Source of the DNA: Streptomyces sp. Y2F8-2
GTDB taxonomy: Bacteria; Actinomycetota; Actinomycetes; Streptomycetales; Streptomycetaceae
Length of the DNA: 64,000 nt
Direction: 5' to 3'
NCBI RefSeq assembly: GCF_014905555.1
Contig: NZ_BNGS01000007.1
Span: 124,001-188,000 of the forward strand
Part shown: one piece after another, positions 1-8,662 of the stretch
How the letters are laid out: each line of letters opens with the position of its first letter
Numbering within the stretch: position 1 is the first letter of the stretch
Translations under genes and position numbers: made by a program
Notes under the pieces: model-generated
Seen by the model: only the letters and a program-made list of their open reading frames with translations
The model's database searches: none
Told to the model about the DNA's origin: nothing

Positions 1-266
1 ACGGTCGTCGACAGTGCGGACGCGTTGGAGGTGACCTCCTGGACGTCCGACGCGATGGCGTCGACCCGGTCGATCTGGGTCTGTGCGGAGCGCACCGCGG
101 CGGAGGCGTCGGAGAGCAGCGGGACGGCCTGGTCGGTCACGTCCGCCACCAGCTTGGTGGTCGCCTTGAGCGTCTGGGCCAGCCTCGCCAGCGCCACGGC
201 GAGGAAGGAGACCAGGATCGCCCAGAAGACGGCCACCAGGATCCCGGCCACTTCTCCACCGGACAC
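1..266 (-). CDS. DUF948 domain protein, N-terminal part (runs off window)
   Basis: The gene begins with GTG at 264-266 and reads towards base 1, where the window cuts it off; 88 residues are visible. A GGGAGCG ribosome-binding site lies about ten bases upstream of the GTG. The product opens with one hydrophobic segment (about residues 5-25, GEVAGILVAVFWAILVSF) followed by an amphipathic, Ala/Val/Ser-rich helix with TLKATTKLVADV. This is the usual make-up of DUF948 proteins: one membrane anchor and a coiled-coil-like cytoplasmic part of unknown function. It is read in the same direction as rpsD, with about 210 bases between them. The family call rests on overall pattern only. Confidence 0.75.
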   Translation of the reverse strand, partial: MSGGEVAGILVAVFWAILVSFLAVALARLAQTLKATTKLVADVTDQAVPLLSDASAAVRSAQTQIDRVDAIASDVQEVTSNASALSTT

Positions 267-398
267 CGTTGTGCACCCGCTCCCTGGAACGTGCCTGAAC
301 ATCGAAAAGTCGGTTCCCCGAGCCTATCGCGCCCGGGCGGCCGCTCCGTACCGGATTAGGGGCTGCGGCCGACGCGCTCGAGGAGCCGATGTGCGAAA

Positions 399-440
399 GC
401 CCGCCGTCCGCCCGCCCTGAAGGGCGGGAAGACGACGGGC
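399..440 (-). terminator. hairpin downstream of rpsD
   Basis: An inner perfect stem (CCCGCCC/GGGCGGG, loop TGAA) sits inside near-complementary outer arms (399-408 with 431-440, one mismatch). It lies about 40 bases after the rpsD stop codon in the direction of transcription and is followed on that strand by GGGCTTTCG. A transcript-ending role is inferred. Confidence 0.5.
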
Positions 441-477
441 TCTGCGGGGTGGGAGTGTTACGTCCGCCGGAAAGTGA

Positions 478-1092
478 TCAGCGGGCGTAGTACTCGACGA
501 CGAGCTGCTCGTCGCAGATCACCGGGATCTCCTTGCGGTTCGGCTCGCGGTCCAGGCGGAACGCCAGGGCCTTGAGGTTCACCTGGAGGTAGCGCGGGGT
601 CTCGCCGTCGGGGGCGAAGCCACCCTCGCGGGCGACCTGGAAGAGCGCCTTCTCACGGCTGCGCTCGCGGACCATCACGACGTCGTCGGGACGGACGCGG
701 TACGACGGCTTGTCGACCTTGTGACCGTTGACCTCGATGTGGCCGTGGACGACCATCTGGCGGGCCTGGTAGATCGTGCGGGCGATGCCCGAACGCAGGA
801 CCAGCGCGTCCAGGCGCTTCTCCAGCTCGACGATCAGGGCCTCACCGGTCTTGCCCTGGACCTTGGCGGCACGCTCGTAGGCGCGCACCAGCTGGCGCTC
901 GGAGATGTCGTACTGAGCGCGCAGGCGCTGCTTCTCCAGCAGACGGACCTTGTAGTCCGAGTTCTGCTTGCGGCCGCGACCGTGCTCACCCGGCGGGTAG
1001 GGGCGGGCCTCGAAGTACTTGACGGCCTTCGGGGTCAGCGCGATACCGAGGGCACGCGACTTCTTGACCTTGGGGCGGGACTGGTTCGCCAT
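478..1092 (-). CDS. rpsD: 30S ribosomal protein S4
   Basis: 204 residues, normal full length for S4. S4 is a primary 16S rRNA-binding protein that nucleates assembly of the 30S body. The N-terminal region (MANQSRPKVKKSRALG) is followed by the S4 RNA-binding domain (about residues 95-160, with RLDALVLRSGIA and GHIEVNGHKVDKPSYRV). The N-terminal zinc-ribbon cysteines found in some S4 proteins are absent; the only Cys is near the C-terminus (VICDEQL). The ATG has GAGGTG upstream. The gene stands alone between a 339-base leader region and the DUF948 gene rather than inside a ribosomal-protein operon. Confidence 0.97.
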   Translation of the reverse strand: MANQSRPKVKKSRALGIALTPKAVKYFEARPYPPGEHGRGRKQNSDYKVRLLEKQRLRAQYDISERQLVRAYERAAKVQGKTGEALIVELEKRLDALVLRSGIARTIYQARQMVVHGHIEVNGHKVDKPSYRVRPDDVVMVRERSREKALFQVAREGGFAPDGETPRYLQVNLKALAFRLDREPNRKEIPVICDEQLVVEYYAR

Positions 1093-1431
1093 GAACCAAA
1101 CACCTCGTGTTTCTGTGTGTAATCGGCTTCACCAGGGTTAGGGGAGGTCGCATCCGCAGCCGGGGAATCCCCGCGGGTCCGCGTGGGACCTGCCGGGCAG
1201 CCGCTCCCCTGGTCTGGGCACATACGTGCAGCACGCGAGTGGCCCACCGACCGCTCCCGGACTCCGGGTGGTGGTGGGCTGCCCGCGACACCGTTCGACG
1301 GTGCGCGACGCTCCTGGATCCCCGTGCCGTACGGCGGTGGGGTTCCGGCTGGATGTCCCGCTCTGGTGGTGCCGGACCCTTTTGAGGTGCCGAACACGGG
1401 ACGCAGCGCTTCGAGTAAGTCTACAGGCCGC
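1093..1431 (-). other. rpsD upstream region (339 bases, no gene)
   Basis: No convincing coding frame on either strand. On the minus strand a -10-like TAGACT lies at 1418-1423 close to the end of rarA, but I see no good -35 box. If transcription starts there, rpsD has a leader of about 300 bases rich in short GC inverted repeats. A regulatory leader is possible but not shown by the sequence. Confidence 0.4.
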
Positions 1432-2787
1432 CTAGGAGTGCCTGCGTCCGAGGTGCTTGCGGGTCCACTCCACGGCGTCCGCGTACCGCGCCTCGGCGCC
1501 GTGCCGGGTCGGGGTGTAGTACTCGCGGTCCTTGAGGGCGTCCGGGGCGTACTGCTGGGCGGCGATGCCCTCCGGCAGGTCGTGCGGGTAGACGTATCCC
1601 TGGGCGTGGCCGAGCTTGGCCGCGCCCTTGTAGTGGCCGTCGCGCAGATGCGGCGGCACGGGTCCGGCCAGTCCCTTGCGGACGTCCTCCAGGGCCGCGC
1701 CTATCGCCATGGTCGCCGCGTTCGACTTCGGAGCCAGGGCCAGGGCGATGGTGGCGTGGCTGAGGGTGAGCGCGGCCTCCGGGAAGCCGATCATGGCGAC
1801 GGCCTGGGCGGCGGCGACGGCGATCGGCAGCGCGTTCGGATCGGCGAGGCCGATGTCCTCGCTGGCGGAGATCATCAGGCGGCGGGCGATGAAGCGGGGG
1901 TCCTCCCCGGCCTCGATCATCCGGGCCAGGTAGTGCAGGGCCGCGTCCACGTCGGAGCCGCGGATGGACTTGATGAGGGCGCTGGCCACGTCGTAGTGCT
2001 GGTCGCCGTCGCGGTCGTACTTGACGGCGGCCCGGTCGACGGTCTCCTCCAGCGTCGTGAGGCCGATCTCCGTCTCGCCCTTGTCCAGGGCGGCTCCGGC
2101 GGCGGCCTCCAGGGCGGTCAGGGCGCGCCGGGCGTCGCCGCCGGCGATCCGCAGCAGGTGGTTCTCCGCGTCCTCGGGGAGCGTGACGGCGCCCTTGAGG
2201 CCGCGCTCGTCGGTCAGGGCCCGGCGGATCAGGCCGCGGACGTCGTCGTCCGTGAGCGGTTCGAGGGTGAGCAGGAGGGAGCGGGACAGCAACGGGGAGA
2301 TCACCGAGAAGTACGGGTTCTCGGTGGTCGCCGCGATCAGGGTCACCCAGCGGTTCTCGACGGCGGGGAGCAGGGAGTCCTGCTGGGCCTTGCTGAAGCG
2401 GTGGATCTCGTCCAGGAACAGGACGGTCTCCTTGCCGAAGCCTCCGCTCGCGCGGCGGGCGCCGTCGATGACCGCGCGGACCTCCTTCACGCCCGCAGTG
2501 ATCGCCGACAGCTCCACGAACCGCTTGTTGGTGGCCTTGGAGACGACGTACGCCAGTGTCGTCTTGCCGGTGCCGGGCGGGCCCCACAGGATCACCGACG
2601 AGGGCCCGGCGGGGCCGCCGCCGCCCTCCCCGACCAGTCTGCGCAGCGGGGACCCCGGCTTGAGCAGGTGCTGCTGGCCCACCACCTCGTCGAGGGTGCG
2701 CGGGCGCATGCGGACGGCCAGGGGACTGGCGCTCGGGTCCTTCTCCTGGCGTTCTTCTGCGGCGGCGGTGAACAGGTCGGGCTCCAC
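1432..2787 (-). CDS. rarA: replication-associated recombination protein A (AAA+ ATPase)
   Basis: 451 residues, normal length for RarA/MgsA, the clamp-loader-like ATPase acting at stalled replication forks. Walker A GPPGTGKT is at about residues 69-76, Walker B VLFLDEIHRF at about 122-131 and a sensor-1-type ATTENP at about 153-158. The C-terminal half contains the tetramerisation/MgsA region (DPRFIARRLMISASEDIGLA, SNAATMAIGAA). It starts with GTG. It lies between rpsD and the VKOR gene, all on the same strand. From memory this neighbourhood is conserved in Streptomyces. The assignment is secure. Confidence 0.95.
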   Translation of the reverse strand: MEPDLFTAAAEERQEKDPSASPLAVRMRPRTLDEVVGQQHLLKPGSPLRRLVGEGGGGPAGPSSVILWGPPGTGKTTLAYVVSKATNKRFVELSAITAGVKEVRAVIDGARRASGGFGKETVLFLDEIHRFSKAQQDSLLPAVENRWVTLIAATTENPYFSVISPLLSRSLLLTLEPLTDDDVRGLIRRALTDERGLKGAVTLPEDAENHLLRIAGGDARRALTALEAAAGAALDKGETEIGLTTLEETVDRAAVKYDRDGDQHYDVASALIKSIRGSDVDAALHYLARMIEAGEDPRFIARRLMISASEDIGLADPNALPIAVAAAQAVAMIGFPEAALTLSHATIALALAPKSNAATMAIGAALEDVRKGLAGPVPPHLRDGHYKGAAKLGHAQGYVYPHDLPEGIAAQQYAPDALKDREYYTPTRHGAEARYADAVEWTRKHLGRRHS

Positions 2788-2834
2788 GAGGGAAACCCTA
2801 AGTCACGGCACTGACAACGCCCCGGGCCCGGGGC

Positions 2835-3491
2835 TCAGGCCCAGAGCTGGCTGCCCCACCGGGTCAGGATCAGCATGGCGATGACGCCGCAGTGCGTGAC
2901 CGGCAGCACCCAGGTGAACTCGCCGAGGAAGTTCTTCACCGGGCGCGGGGCGGGCAGGAAGTCGTTGCGGACGTTGAACGAGGTGACGTACCAGAACATG
3001 GTGATCGTGGCGACCCAGGCCAGCGAGCACCACAGGCACAGCGCGTTGATCCGGTACAGCGACTCGAACTGCAGCCAGGTGACGAAGCCCACGCCGAACA
3101 GCGTGCCGAAGTTGAAGGTCAGCCAGTACCAGCGGGGGAAGCGGGCGCGGGCGAGCAGGCTCATGCCGACGCAGATGACGATGCCGTAGCAGACGAGGCC
3201 CAGCATCGGGTTGGGGAAGCCGAAGGCGGCGGCCTGCTTGCTCTCCATCACGCTGCCGCAGGACACGATCGGGTTGATGCTGCAGCTGGGGGTGAACGTC
3301 TTGCCGCTCACCTTGCCCTCGAGGATCTTGAACTTGTCGATCGTGATGACCCACGCGGCGAGCAGACCGGCCGCACCGGTGATCACCAGCAGCAGGCCGA
3401 ACGCGCGGCTGCCGCCCACGGTGCCGGGCGTGTGCGTACTTGCCGGCTCGGTGGATCCGGTGGAGACGTCCTTGACTGTCGTCTTGCTCAT
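2835..3491 (-). CDS. vitamin K epoxide reductase (VKOR) family protein
   Basis: 218 residues from the ATG at 3489-3491 (GGAAGCG upstream), with about five membrane segments. Bacterial VKOR proteins reoxidise DsbA-type partners outside the membrane and pass electrons to quinone. The four hallmark cysteines are present: the loop pair Cys70 and Cys78 (CSINPIVSC) and the active-site CLWC (Cys152-Cys155) at the end of a membrane helix. A fifth and a sixth Cys lie in or near membrane segments. A DsbA-like gene occurs elsewhere in this window (50161), but a partnership is only a guess. It is divergent from the ABC-transporter operon. Confidence 0.9.
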   Translation of the reverse strand: MSKTTVKDVSTGSTEPASTHTPGTVGGSRAFGLLLVITGAAGLLAAWVITIDKFKILEGKVSGKTFTPSCSINPIVSCGSVMESKQAAAFGFPNPMLGLVCYGIVICVGMSLLARARFPRWYWLTFNFGTLFGVGFVTWLQFESLYRINALCLWCSLAWVATITMFWYVTSFNVRNDFLPAPRPVKNFLGEFTWVLPVTHCGVIAMLILTRWGSQLWA

Positions 3492-3633
3492 CACGCCGCT
3501 TCCGATGCTCGAGAGGTGGGCCTGCGGGGTTGGGGTCATTGTGCCGCACGCGCGCGTGTGTCCACCGTTCGATGGACATAAGGAAGTACGCACGGTGGTC
3601 CCGGAGCGTTCGGTTCCCGCCGAGGCTCGTCAT

Positions 3634-4500
3634 ATGACCACACACGCGAACGGACTCGCGGTGGACGTACGGGGGCTGCGCAAGCAGTACGGGGACGTGA
3701 CCGCGGTCGACGGAATCGATCTGGCGATCCGGCGGGGAGAGGTGTTCGGCCTGCTCGGGCCCAACGGCGCGGGCAAGACCACCACCGTGGAGATCCTCCA
3801 GGGCAACCGCGGCCGGGACGGGGGCGAGGTGTCCGTGCTCGGGGTGGATCCGGCGCGGGGCACGCGCGCGTGGCGCTCGAAAGTGGGAATCGTCTGGCAG
3901 GACGAATCGGCGCCCGCGGAGTTGACGGTCCGGGAGACGGTACGGCACTTCGCGCGCTACTACCCGCGACCGCGGGACCCGGCGCAGGTCCTGGAACTGG
4001 TGGGTCTCGAGGGGAAGGCGAACAGCCGGATCAAGGCGCTCTCCGGCGGCCAGCGCCGCCGCCTCGACGTGGCCCTCGGTGTGATCGGCGACCCCGAGCT
4101 GCTGCTCCTGGACGAGCCGACGACCGGTTTCGACCCGGCGGCCCGGCGCCGGTTCTGGGAGCTGATCCGTCTGCTCGCGGACGAGGGCACGACCATCCTG
4201 CTCACCACGCACTACCTGGAGGAAGCGGAGGCCCTGGCGCACCGGTTGGCGGTCGTCGCCCGGGGCCGGGTGGTCGCCGAGGGCACCGCGACCGCACTGC
4301 GGGACCGTTTCGGCAGCGAAGCCGTCGTCGAGTGGACCGAGGCGGACGGCACCCAGCGCCGCGAGCGCACCGACACGCCGACCCGGACGGTCGCCGAGCT
4401 GGCCCGGCGCTTCGACGGTGAGATCCCGGGGCTACGGGTCGGCCGCCCCACCTTGGAGGACGTGTACCTGCGCCTCACCGGACAGGAGGACCCGCGATGA
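3634..4500 (+). CDS. ABC transporter ATP-binding protein
   Basis: 288 residues from the ATG at 3634, with GAGG upstream; the open frame extends further upstream but without a better start. It is a DrrA/ABC-2-type exporter ATPase: Walker A GPNGAGKTT (about 42-50), signature LSGGQ (136-140), Walker B LLLLDEP (157-163), H-switch TTHYLEEAE with His193. The C-terminal 70 residues form the small extra domain seen in drug-resistance ATPases (RPTLEDVYLRLTG). Its stop overlaps the permease start (ATGA). It is the first gene of a four-gene overlapped operon with a histidine kinase and response regulator, which suggests signal-controlled export. The substrate is unknown. Confidence 0.93.
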   Translation: MTTHANGLAVDVRGLRKQYGDVTAVDGIDLAIRRGEVFGLLGPNGAGKTTTVEILQGNRGRDGGEVSVLGVDPARGTRAWRSKVGIVWQDESAPAELTVRETVRHFARYYPRPRDPAQVLELVGLEGKANSRIKALSGGQRRRLDVALGVIGDPELLLLDEPTTGFDPAARRRFWELIRLLADEGTTILLTTHYLEEAEALAHRLAVVARGRVVAEGTATALRDRFGSEAVVEWTEADGTQRRERTDTPTRTVAELARRFDGEIPGLRVGRPTLEDVYLRLTGQEDPR

Positions 4501-5342
4501 CCACGACCGCCGTACGACCCCGGACCGGGACGACCGCCGAGCGGCTGCCCGGGGCCTGGACCCTCGGGCTGCACCGGGGTGTGCTGGAGATCAGGCAGTT
4601 CTTCCGGCAGCGCGACCAGGTGGTGTTCACCTTCGCCTTCCCGGTCGTCTTCCTGTTCCTGTTCGCGTCGATCTTCCACGACAACGTGGGCGTCAAGGGA
4701 CTCACCGCCTCTCAGTTGTACGTGCCCGCGATGATGGCCTCGGGGATCATGTCGACGAGCTTCCAGTCCCTGGGCATCTCGATCGCGGTGGAGCGCGACG
4801 AGAAGGTGTTGCGCCGGCTGCGCGGAACGCCGATGCCGCCGGCGGCGTACTTCCTGGGGAAGATCTGGCTCGTCCTGTTCACCGGCGTGCTGGAGACGGC
4901 GATCCTGCTGCTCGTCGGCACCACGCTGTACGACGTGGACCTCCCGTCGGACCCCGGCAGGTGGCTCGACTTCGGCTGGATCTTCGTGCTCGGGCTGACG
5001 GCGTGCGCACTGCTCGGCATCGCGATCAGCTCGGTACCGAAGTCCGGCAAGAGCGCCAGCTCCGTGGTCGTCCTGCCGTTCCTGGTACTGCAGTTCGTCT
5101 CCGGGGTGTACATCTCCATCGCCACCATTCCGCACTGGATGCTGAACATCGGTGCCCTGTTCCCGCTGAAGTGGCTGTGCCAGGGGTTGCGGGGCGTGTT
5201 CCTGCCCGATTCGGCGCGGGTCCTGGAAGAGGCGGGGAGCTGGGAGTTCGGGCGGATCGCCCTGGTGCTCGGGGCCTGGTGCATCGGAGGATTGGCGCTG
5301 TGTCTGCTGACCTTCCGGTGGAAGAGCCGGCGCGACGGATGA
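4497..5342 (+). CDS. ABC-2 type transporter permease
   Basis: 281 residues with six predicted membrane segments. A cytoplasmic first part (RGVLEIRQFFRQRDQ) is followed by VVFTFAFPVVFLFLFASIF, and there is a conserved intracellular loop (LRRLRGTPMPPAAYFLGK) typical of ABC-2 exporters. A last hydrophobic segment precedes a basic tail. It starts inside the ATPase stop codon (ATGA at 4497-4500) and its own stop overlaps the kinase start, so the subunits are probably translationally coupled. Together with the preceding ATPase it should form an exporter, probably for a small hydrophobic compound or peptide; the substrate cannot be read from sequence. Confidence 0.92.
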   Translation: MTTTAVRPRTGTTAERLPGAWTLGLHRGVLEIRQFFRQRDQVVFTFAFPVVFLFLFASIFHDNVGVKGLTASQLYVPAMMASGIMSTSFQSLGISIAVERDEKVLRRLRGTPMPPAAYFLGKIWLVLFTGVLETAILLLVGTTLYDVDLPSDPGRWLDFGWIFVLGLTACALLGIAISSVPKSGKSASSVVVLPFLVLQFVSGVYISIATIPHWMLNIGALFPLKWLCQGLRGVFLPDSARVLEEAGSWEFGRIALVLGAWCIGGLALCLLTFRWKSRRDG

Positions 5343-6550
5343 CGGAACCGCGCCGGGCGCTGGACGCGCACGCGTGGGACCGTTCGATCGGGTTGTGGGA
5401 CGCGTACTTCGCGGTCGCCTGGACGGCCACCCTGGCGTTCGTGTGCGCCGCGGACCATCCGGGGTGGCCCGTGCGTGCCGTGGCGGCCGGGCTGCTGGTG
5501 GCACTCGTGCCCTGGTACGTCGTCCTGGGACGCGAGCTGCTCCAGGAGGACCCGCCCGACGAGCGGCGGGCCCTTGTGTACCTCGGCGGGGCGATGGCGC
5601 TGTTCCTGCCGTCGGCGATCCTGGCCGACGGAATGCGGTTGGTGTCGTTCGCGCTGATCCCGCAGTGCTTCATGACGCTGCGGACGCGCTGGGCGCTGAC
5701 CGCGGTGACGGTGATCAATCTCGTGCCGCTGGTGGGATGGGCACTGCTGTGGCACCCCAGTGGGAAGGACCTGTTCTCCAGTTCCCTCTTCGCCGCGGTC
5801 ACCCTGGTGTTCTCGGTGGTCATCGGCGGCTGGATCATCCGGATCATCGAGCAGAGCTGGGAGCGGGCCGAGCTGATCGCGGAACTCGAGGCCAGTCGGC
5901 ACGAGGTCTCCCGGCTCTCCGCGGCGCACGGGGCGCTCGCCGAGCGGGAGCGGCTCTCCCGAGAGATCCACGACACGCTCGCGCAGGGTTTCACCAGCCT
6001 GCTGATGCTGGTGCAGGCGGTGGAGGCCGAGCTGGAGCACGACGTACCGCAGGCCCGGCGCCATCTGGCGCTGATGGCGGAGACGGCCCGGCAGAACCTC
6101 GCCGAGGCGCGGGCGCTGGTGGCCGGGGGCACGCCGGCCGACCTGGAGGGGGCCTCGCTGTCGGACGCGTTGCGGCGGCTGGCGGCGCGGCACGACGCGG
6201 AGGTGGAGGTCACGGGGCCGGTGCGGGCACTGTCGGCCGGGCCGGAGGTGGTGGTACTGCGGTCGTGCCAGGAGGCGCTGGCCAACGCCCGTAAGCACGC
6301 CGGCAGTTCCGCCTCTGTGGCGATAGCGCTGACGTACGCCGACGAGACGCTGACCCTGTCCGTCAGGGACGACGGCTGCGGTTTCGACCCGTCCGCGCCG
6401 ACCGGGGGCTACGGTCTGAGCGGGCTGCGGGCGCGGGCCGCCGAGGTCGGCGGCACGGCGGAGGTCCGCAGCGCGCCGGGCGAGGGCACGATCGTGAGGG
6501 TGCGGCTGCCCGTCCTGCCCGTCCCGCCTGTTCTCGGGGGTGCTTCATGA
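5339..6550 (+). CDS. sensor histidine kinase (NarL/DesK-type, HisKA_3)
   Basis: 403 residues from the ATG overlapping the permease stop (ATGA at 5339-5342). Five or six hydrophobic segments occupy about residues 20-170 with no sizeable extracellular domain, so the sensor is probably intramembrane. The HisKA_3 dimerisation region carries phospho-acceptor His211 in LSREIHDTLAQGF. The ATPase domain (about 300-392) shows the N box ALANARKHAG (Asn316), DDGCGFD (344-350) and GYGLSGL (357-363). It is coupled by overlap to the response regulator downstream. Such kinase/regulator pairs next to an ABC-2 exporter often control that exporter. Confidence 0.94.
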   Translation: MTEPRRALDAHAWDRSIGLWDAYFAVAWTATLAFVCAADHPGWPVRAVAAGLLVALVPWYVVLGRELLQEDPPDERRALVYLGGAMALFLPSAILADGMRLVSFALIPQCFMTLRTRWALTAVTVINLVPLVGWALLWHPSGKDLFSSSLFAAVTLVFSVVIGGWIIRIIEQSWERAELIAELEASRHEVSRLSAAHGALAERERLSREIHDTLAQGFTSLLMLVQAVEAELEHDVPQARRHLALMAETARQNLAEARALVAGGTPADLEGASLSDALRRLAARHDAEVEVTGPVRALSAGPEVVVLRSCQEALANARKHAGSSASVAIALTYADETLTLSVRDDGCGFDPSAPTGGYGLSGLRARAAEVGGTAEVRSAPGEGTIVRVRLPVLPVPPVLGGAS

Positions 6551-7170
6551 TCCGGATCGTCCTCGCCGACGACCATCCCGTCGTACGGGAAGGGCTGCGC
6601 GCGATGCTCAGCGCGGAGCCCGACCTCGAGGTGGTCGCGGACGCGTCGAGCGGGCCGCACGCGGAGGCGCTGGCGGCCGAACTCCGGCCGGACATCGTGC
6701 TGATGGATCTGCGGATGCCGGGCGGCGGGGGCGTGGACTCGATCGAGCGGATGGCGGAGGCCGGGCTGCCCTGCCGGGTGATCGTGCTGACGACGTACGA
6801 GACGGACCGGGACATCCTGCGGGCGGTGGAGGCGGGGGCGGCGGGCTATCTGCTGAAGGATCTGCCGCGGGGTGAACTGGCGGAGGCGGTCCGTGCCGCG
6901 GCGCGCGGCGAGACGGTTCTGGCGCCGTCGGTTGCGGCTCGCCTGGTGGACCGGTTGCGGGCCAGACCGGAGCGGCCGCGGCTGTCGCAACGGGAGACGG
7001 CGGTGTTGCGGCTGGTGGCGGAGGGGTGCACGAATGCGGAGATCGGGCGGCGGTTGTTCATCGGGGAGTCGACGGTGAAGACGCACCTGCTGCGGGTGTT
7101 CGGGAAGCTGGGGGTGGATGATCGGACGGCGGCGGTGACGTGTGCGATGCGGCACGGCTTGCTCGACTGA
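6547..7170 (+). CDS. LuxR/NarL-family response regulator
   Basis: 207 residues, standard for NarL-type regulators. The receiver domain has acidic pocket Asp8/Asp9, phospho-acceptor Asp54 (VLMDLRMPG), Thr82/Thr83 and Lys104 (GYLLKDL). A LuxR-type helix-turn-helix covers about residues 145-205 (LSQRETAVLRLVAEG, NAEIGRRLFIGESTVKTHL). Its ATG overlaps the kinase stop (ATGA), making it the last of the four-gene operon. A likely target is the promoter ahead of the ABC ATPase gene, between 3492 and 3633, but I see no clear binding site there. Confidence 0.95.
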   Translation: MIRIVLADDHPVVREGLRAMLSAEPDLEVVADASSGPHAEALAAELRPDIVLMDLRMPGGGGVDSIERMAEAGLPCRVIVLTTYETDRDILRAVEAGAAGYLLKDLPRGELAEAVRAAARGETVLAPSVAARLVDRLRARPERPRLSQRETAVLRLVAEGCTNAEIGRRLFIGESTVKTHLLRVFGKLGVDDRTAAVTCAMRHGLLD

Positions 7171-7178
7171 GAGGTTTC

Positions 7179-7356
7179 GCCCCCGCCGCCCCTACCCGCC
7201 CCACCTCCAGGGGCTCCGCCCCTTCAGAATTTCCGCCCGAGGAGACAGCGCAGGTCGGCACTACTCAGCCGGGAGCTTGGCGGCGAGGTCGTCAGGCCGG
7301 CAGCGGGGGTCCGGGGCGCAGGCCCCGGGGACGGGAAGGGTAGGGGCGGCGGGGGC
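7179..7356. repeat. long inverted repeat between convergent genes
   Basis: A perfect 19-base inverted repeat has arms at 7179-7197 (GCCCCCGCCGCCCCTACCC) and 7338-7356, separated by 140 bases. Inside are further weaker complementary stretches (around CAGGGGCTCCGCCCCTT and GGTCCGGGGCGCAGGCCCC). It fills the gap between the response regulator and hisS, which are convergent. From memory, GC-rich palindromes with these outer arms recur between convergent genes in many Streptomyces. Transcription termination in both directions is the likely role. Confidence 0.75.
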
Positions 7357-7386
7357 AGAAGCGCACGGCCCCCGCCCCCGGAAGGG

Positions 7387-8649
7387 TCAGCCCAGGCGGG
7401 ACTCCAGTTCCGCCACGATCTCGTTCACACCGACCGCCACCTGCTCCCCGGACTCCATGTCCTTCAGCTGCACCACGCCCTCCGCGAGATCGCGCTCACC
7501 GGCGACGATCGTGAAGCGGGCACCACTGCGGTTGGCGTTCTTCATCGCGCCCTTCAGCCCCTTGCCGCCGTACGCGAAGTCCGCGGCGACACCGAGCTTG
7601 CGCAGCTCCGTGACCTTGGCGAACAGCACGCGGCGGGCCTCCTCGCCCAGCGGCACCGCGAACACGCTGGTGCTGGCCGGGAGTTGCAGCTCGATCCCCT
7701 CCGCCTCCAGCGCCAGCACCGTACGGTCGACGCCCAGCGCCCAGCCCACCGACGGCAGCGCGGGGCCGCCGATCATCTCGGACAGGCCGTCGTAGCGGCC
7801 TCCGCCGCCCACCGCGGACTGCGAGCCCAGGCCGTCGTGCACGAACTCGAACGTCGTCCGGGTGTAGTAGTCCAGGCCGCGCACCAGCTTGGCGTCGTCC
7901 TCGAAGGCCACTCCCGCCGCGGTGATCAGCTCGCGGACCTCCTCGTGGTACGCCTTGCACGCGTCGCACAGGTAGTCCCGCAGCAGCGGCGCGCCGTCCA
8001 GCTGCTTCTGGACGGACTCCCGCTTGTCGTCGAGAACCCGCAGCGGGTTGATGTCGATGCGGCGGCGCGTGTCCTCGTCCAGGTCCAGGCCGCGCAGGAA
8101 GTCCTGGAGCGCGGAGCGGTACACCGGGCGGCATTCCTTGTCGCCCAGCGAGTTGAGCAGGATGCGGAAGTTCCTCAGGCCCAGGGAGCGGTACGCCTGG
8201 TCCGCCAGGATGATCAGTTCGGCGTCGAGGGCCGGGTCCTCGGCGCCGATCGCCTCCGCGCCCACCTGCGAGAAGTGGCGGTAGCGGCCCTTCTGCGGGC
8301 GCTCGTAGCGGTAGTACGAGCCCGAGTACCAGAGCTTGACCGGCAGGTTGCCCGCCTTGTGCAGGTTGGCCTCGAGGGCGGCGCGCAGCACGGACGCCGT
8401 GCCCTCGGGGCGCAGGGCCAGCTTGTCGCCGCCCTTCGTCTCGAAGGCGTACATCTCCTTCGTCACGATGTCCGTGGACTCGCCCACGCCGCGCGCGAAC
8501 AGTTCCACGTTCTCGAAGCCCGGCGTCTCGATGTAGCCGTAGCCGGAGTTGCGCAGCGGCGCCGCGATCGCCTCGCGGACGGCCAGGTACTTGGCGGAGT
8601 CCGGCGGGATCAGGTCGTACGTGCCCTTGGGGGCCTTGAAGGTGCTCAC
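7387..8649 (-). CDS. hisS: histidine--tRNA ligase
   Basis: 420 residues from the GTG at 8647-8649 (product begins MSTFKAPKGTYDL). This length fits HisRS, whereas the open frame further upstream overlaps the next gene. Class II motifs are visible: motif 2 with RPQKGRYRHFSQVGAE, the histidine-specific LVRGLDYYTRTTFE, and motif 3 GWALGVDRTVLAL. A C-terminal anticodon-binding domain follows (VFAVPLGEEARRVLF, KGLKGAMKNANRSGA). It charges tRNA-His in the cytoplasm. The metallo-hydrolase gene lies 13 bases upstream on the same strand, probably co-transcribed. Confidence 0.97.
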   Translation of the reverse strand: MSTFKAPKGTYDLIPPDSAKYLAVREAIAAPLRNSGYGYIETPGFENVELFARGVGESTDIVTKEMYAFETKGGDKLALRPEGTASVLRAALEANLHKAGNLPVKLWYSGSYYRYERPQKGRYRHFSQVGAEAIGAEDPALDAELIILADQAYRSLGLRNFRILLNSLGDKECRPVYRSALQDFLRGLDLDEDTRRRIDINPLRVLDDKRESVQKQLDGAPLLRDYLCDACKAYHEEVRELITAAGVAFEDDAKLVRGLDYYTRTTFEFVHDGLGSQSAVGGGGRYDGLSEMIGGPALPSVGWALGVDRTVLALEAEGIELQLPASTSVFAVPLGEEARRVLFAKVTELRKLGVAADFAYGGKGLKGAMKNANRSGARFTIVAGERDLAEGVVQLKDMESGEQVAVGVNEIVAELESRLG

Positions 8650-8662
8650 GGAAGGTCTCTCG

